5,012 bases of DNA from Acidobacteriota bacterium. GTDB taxonomy: Bacteria > Acidobacteriota > Polarisedimenticolia > Polarisedimenticolales > Polarisedimenticolaceae. Shown here piece after piece: positions 4,218 to 5,012 of the stretch. Location of the stretch: NCBI GenBank assembly GCA_011773795.1, contig WVWW01000005.1, positions 17,763 to 22,774 on the forward strand, written 5' to 3'. Within the stretch, counting starts at the first letter, position 1. Each line of letters starts with the position of its first letter. The notes under the pieces were generated by a model, which was not told the origin of the DNA, ran no database searches, and saw only the letters and a program-made list of their open reading frames with translations. Both the position numbers and the translations under genes were made by a program.

Positions 4218-5012
4218 GACGCTCATGTCGCTGAGTCCGGAGCAAATCCAACGCTACAGCCGGCACCTGACGCTGCCCCAGGTCGGGGTCGAGGGCCAGG
4301 AGCGACTGGCCCAGGCGGCGGTGTTGCTCGTGGGGGCCGGAGGCTTGGGTTCACCGCTGGCGATCTACCTCGCCGCGGCCGGGATAGGTCGGATCGGCAT
4401 CGTCGACTTCGACGCGGTGGACCTGAGCAACCTGCAGCGGCAGATTCTCTACACCAATCAGGACATCGGCCGATCGAAGGTCGAGCGTGCCGCGGAGCGC
4501 ATCCGCGACCTCAACCCGCACGTCACCGTCGAGCCGCACGCGGCGCACTTCGATGCTTCCAACGCGTTCGCCCTGGTCGACGCCTACGACATCGTGATCG
4601 ACGGGACCGACAACTTCGCCACGCGCTATCTCGTGAACGATGCCTGCGTGCTGCGCGGCAAACCCAACGTTTACGGAAGCATCTTTCGTTTCGAGGGACA
4701 GGTCTCCGTATTCGGACTCGACGGGGGCCCCTGCTATCGCTGCCTGTACCCCGAGCCGCCGCCGCCGGGCGCGGTGCCGAGCTGCGCCGAGGGCGGCGTG
4801 CTGGGCATCCTGCCCGGCATCATCGGCACGCTGCAGGCCACCGAGGCGATCAAGCTGGTCCTGGGCCGGGGGGCGTCGCTCGACGGCCGCCTGCTCCTGT
4901 TCGATGCCCTGGACATGCGTTTCCGCGAACTCTCGATACGCCGCGACCCGCACTGCCCGATCTGCGGTGAGACGCCCACGATCACCGAGTTGTCGACCCG
5001 CGAGGTCGCGTG
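4216..5012 (+). CDS. moeB: MoeB/ThiF-family sulfur-carrier adenylyltransferase (E1-like), reaching the right edge
   Basis: Read from ATG 4216, 265 residues are visible; an in-frame ATG at 4225 would drop the first three. The HesA/MoeB/ThiF family adenylates the C-terminal Gly of small sulfur carriers (MoaD, ThiS). Landmarks are YSRHLTLPQVGVEGQ (14-28), the ATP loop GAGGLG (40-45), VDFDAVDLSNLQRQ (63-76) with Asp64 and Arg75, Lys88, DGTDNFATRYLVND (130-143), two zinc-binding pairs CYRC (173-176) and CPIC (247-250), and PSCAEGG (188-194), whose Cys190 is at the catalytic or thiolation cysteine position of ThiF/MoeB relatives. Residues ending HCPICGETPTITEL are the usual MoeB C-terminus, and the last two bases in frame are TG, so the gene may stop at the next base (TGA) or continue, for example into a rhodanese domain. 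Because no other thiF lies in the window, it probably activates ThiS, perhaps MoaD as well. MoeB versus ThiF cannot be decided from sequence alone. Confidence 0.9.
   Translation, partial: MTLMSLSPEQIQRYSRHLTLPQVGVEGQERLAQAAVLLVGAGGLGSPLAIYLAAAGIGRIGIVDFDAVDLSNLQRQILYTNQDIGRSKVERAAERIRDLNPHVTVEPHAAHFDASNAFALVDAYDIVIDGTDNFATRYLVNDACVLRGKPNVYGSIFRFEGQVSVFGLDGGPCYRCLYPEPPPPGAVPSCAEGGVLGILPGIIGTLQATEAIKLVLGRGASLDGRLLLFDALDMRFRELSIRRDPHCPICGETPTITELSTREVA

Noticed and set aside
3247..4266. Long 339-codon version of thiD beginning upstream of the riboswitch
   Set aside because: The extra residues would translate the TPP aptamer and the divergent promoter strip; the family N-terminus starts at GTG 4029, next to a Shine-Dalgarno.
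4351..4953. A 200-codon minus-strand open frame inside the MoeB-type gene
   Set aside because: Antisense shadow of a strongly conserved E1 domain; no family motifs and no ribosome-binding site of note.
1..5012. Mobile elements, CRISPR, tRNA or rRNA
   Set aside because: No repeat arrays, transposase-like frames, terminal inverted repeats, or tRNA/rRNA landmarks were seen; nearly every base belongs to the thi/moeB genes or their shared control region.

Overview
The window is a compact thiamin (vitamin B1) biosynthesis locus from a very GC-rich bacterium. The ThiO (not ThiH) route to the thiazole, the MoeB-type E1 enzyme and the tight gene packing suggest an aerobic proteobacterium (gamma or beta). 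That placement is inference from protein style, because no taxonomic marker is present.

Layout. From about 4160 down to 1, one minus-strand transcription unit is visible: TPP riboswitch (4075-4158), thiD (3247-4029), thiE (2600-3250), thiO (1458-2603), thiS (1246-1458), thiG (458-1243), and a tenI-like gene (1-461) that runs off the left edge. Successive genes overlap by 1 or 4 nt (ATGA, ATGA, TGATG, GTGA) or are 2 nt apart (thiS/thiG), so translation is probably coupled along the mRNA. Divergently, on the plus strand, a HesA/MoeB/ThiF-family adenylyltransferase gene starts at 4216 (or 4225) and reaches the right edge. The intergenic strip 4030-4215 holds the riboswitch, its ribosome-binding-site hairpin, candidate back-to-back promoters and a perfect 16-bp inverted repeat.

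How the genes fit together. ThiO oxidises glycine to the imine (dehydroglycine). ThiS, with its C-terminal Gly-Gly, carries sulfur as a thiocarboxylate after adenylation by a ThiF/MoeB-type enzyme; the divergent gene is the obvious candidate, since no thiF lies in the visible operon. ThiG builds the thiazole from ThiS-COSH, dehydroglycine and 1-deoxy-xylulose 5-phosphate, and the TenI-like protein would aromatise (tautomerise) its product. ThiD phosphorylates the HMP pyrimidine to HMP-PP, and ThiE joins both halves to thiamin phosphate. The TPP riboswitch closes the feedback loop. thiC (HMP synthesis), thiL and dxs are not in the window.

I see no undescribed system. The points worth a second look are the second ThiE-fold protein that has lost the ThiE metal-site residues and looks like thiazole tautomerase, the short intergenic control region, and the absence of a dedicated thiF.
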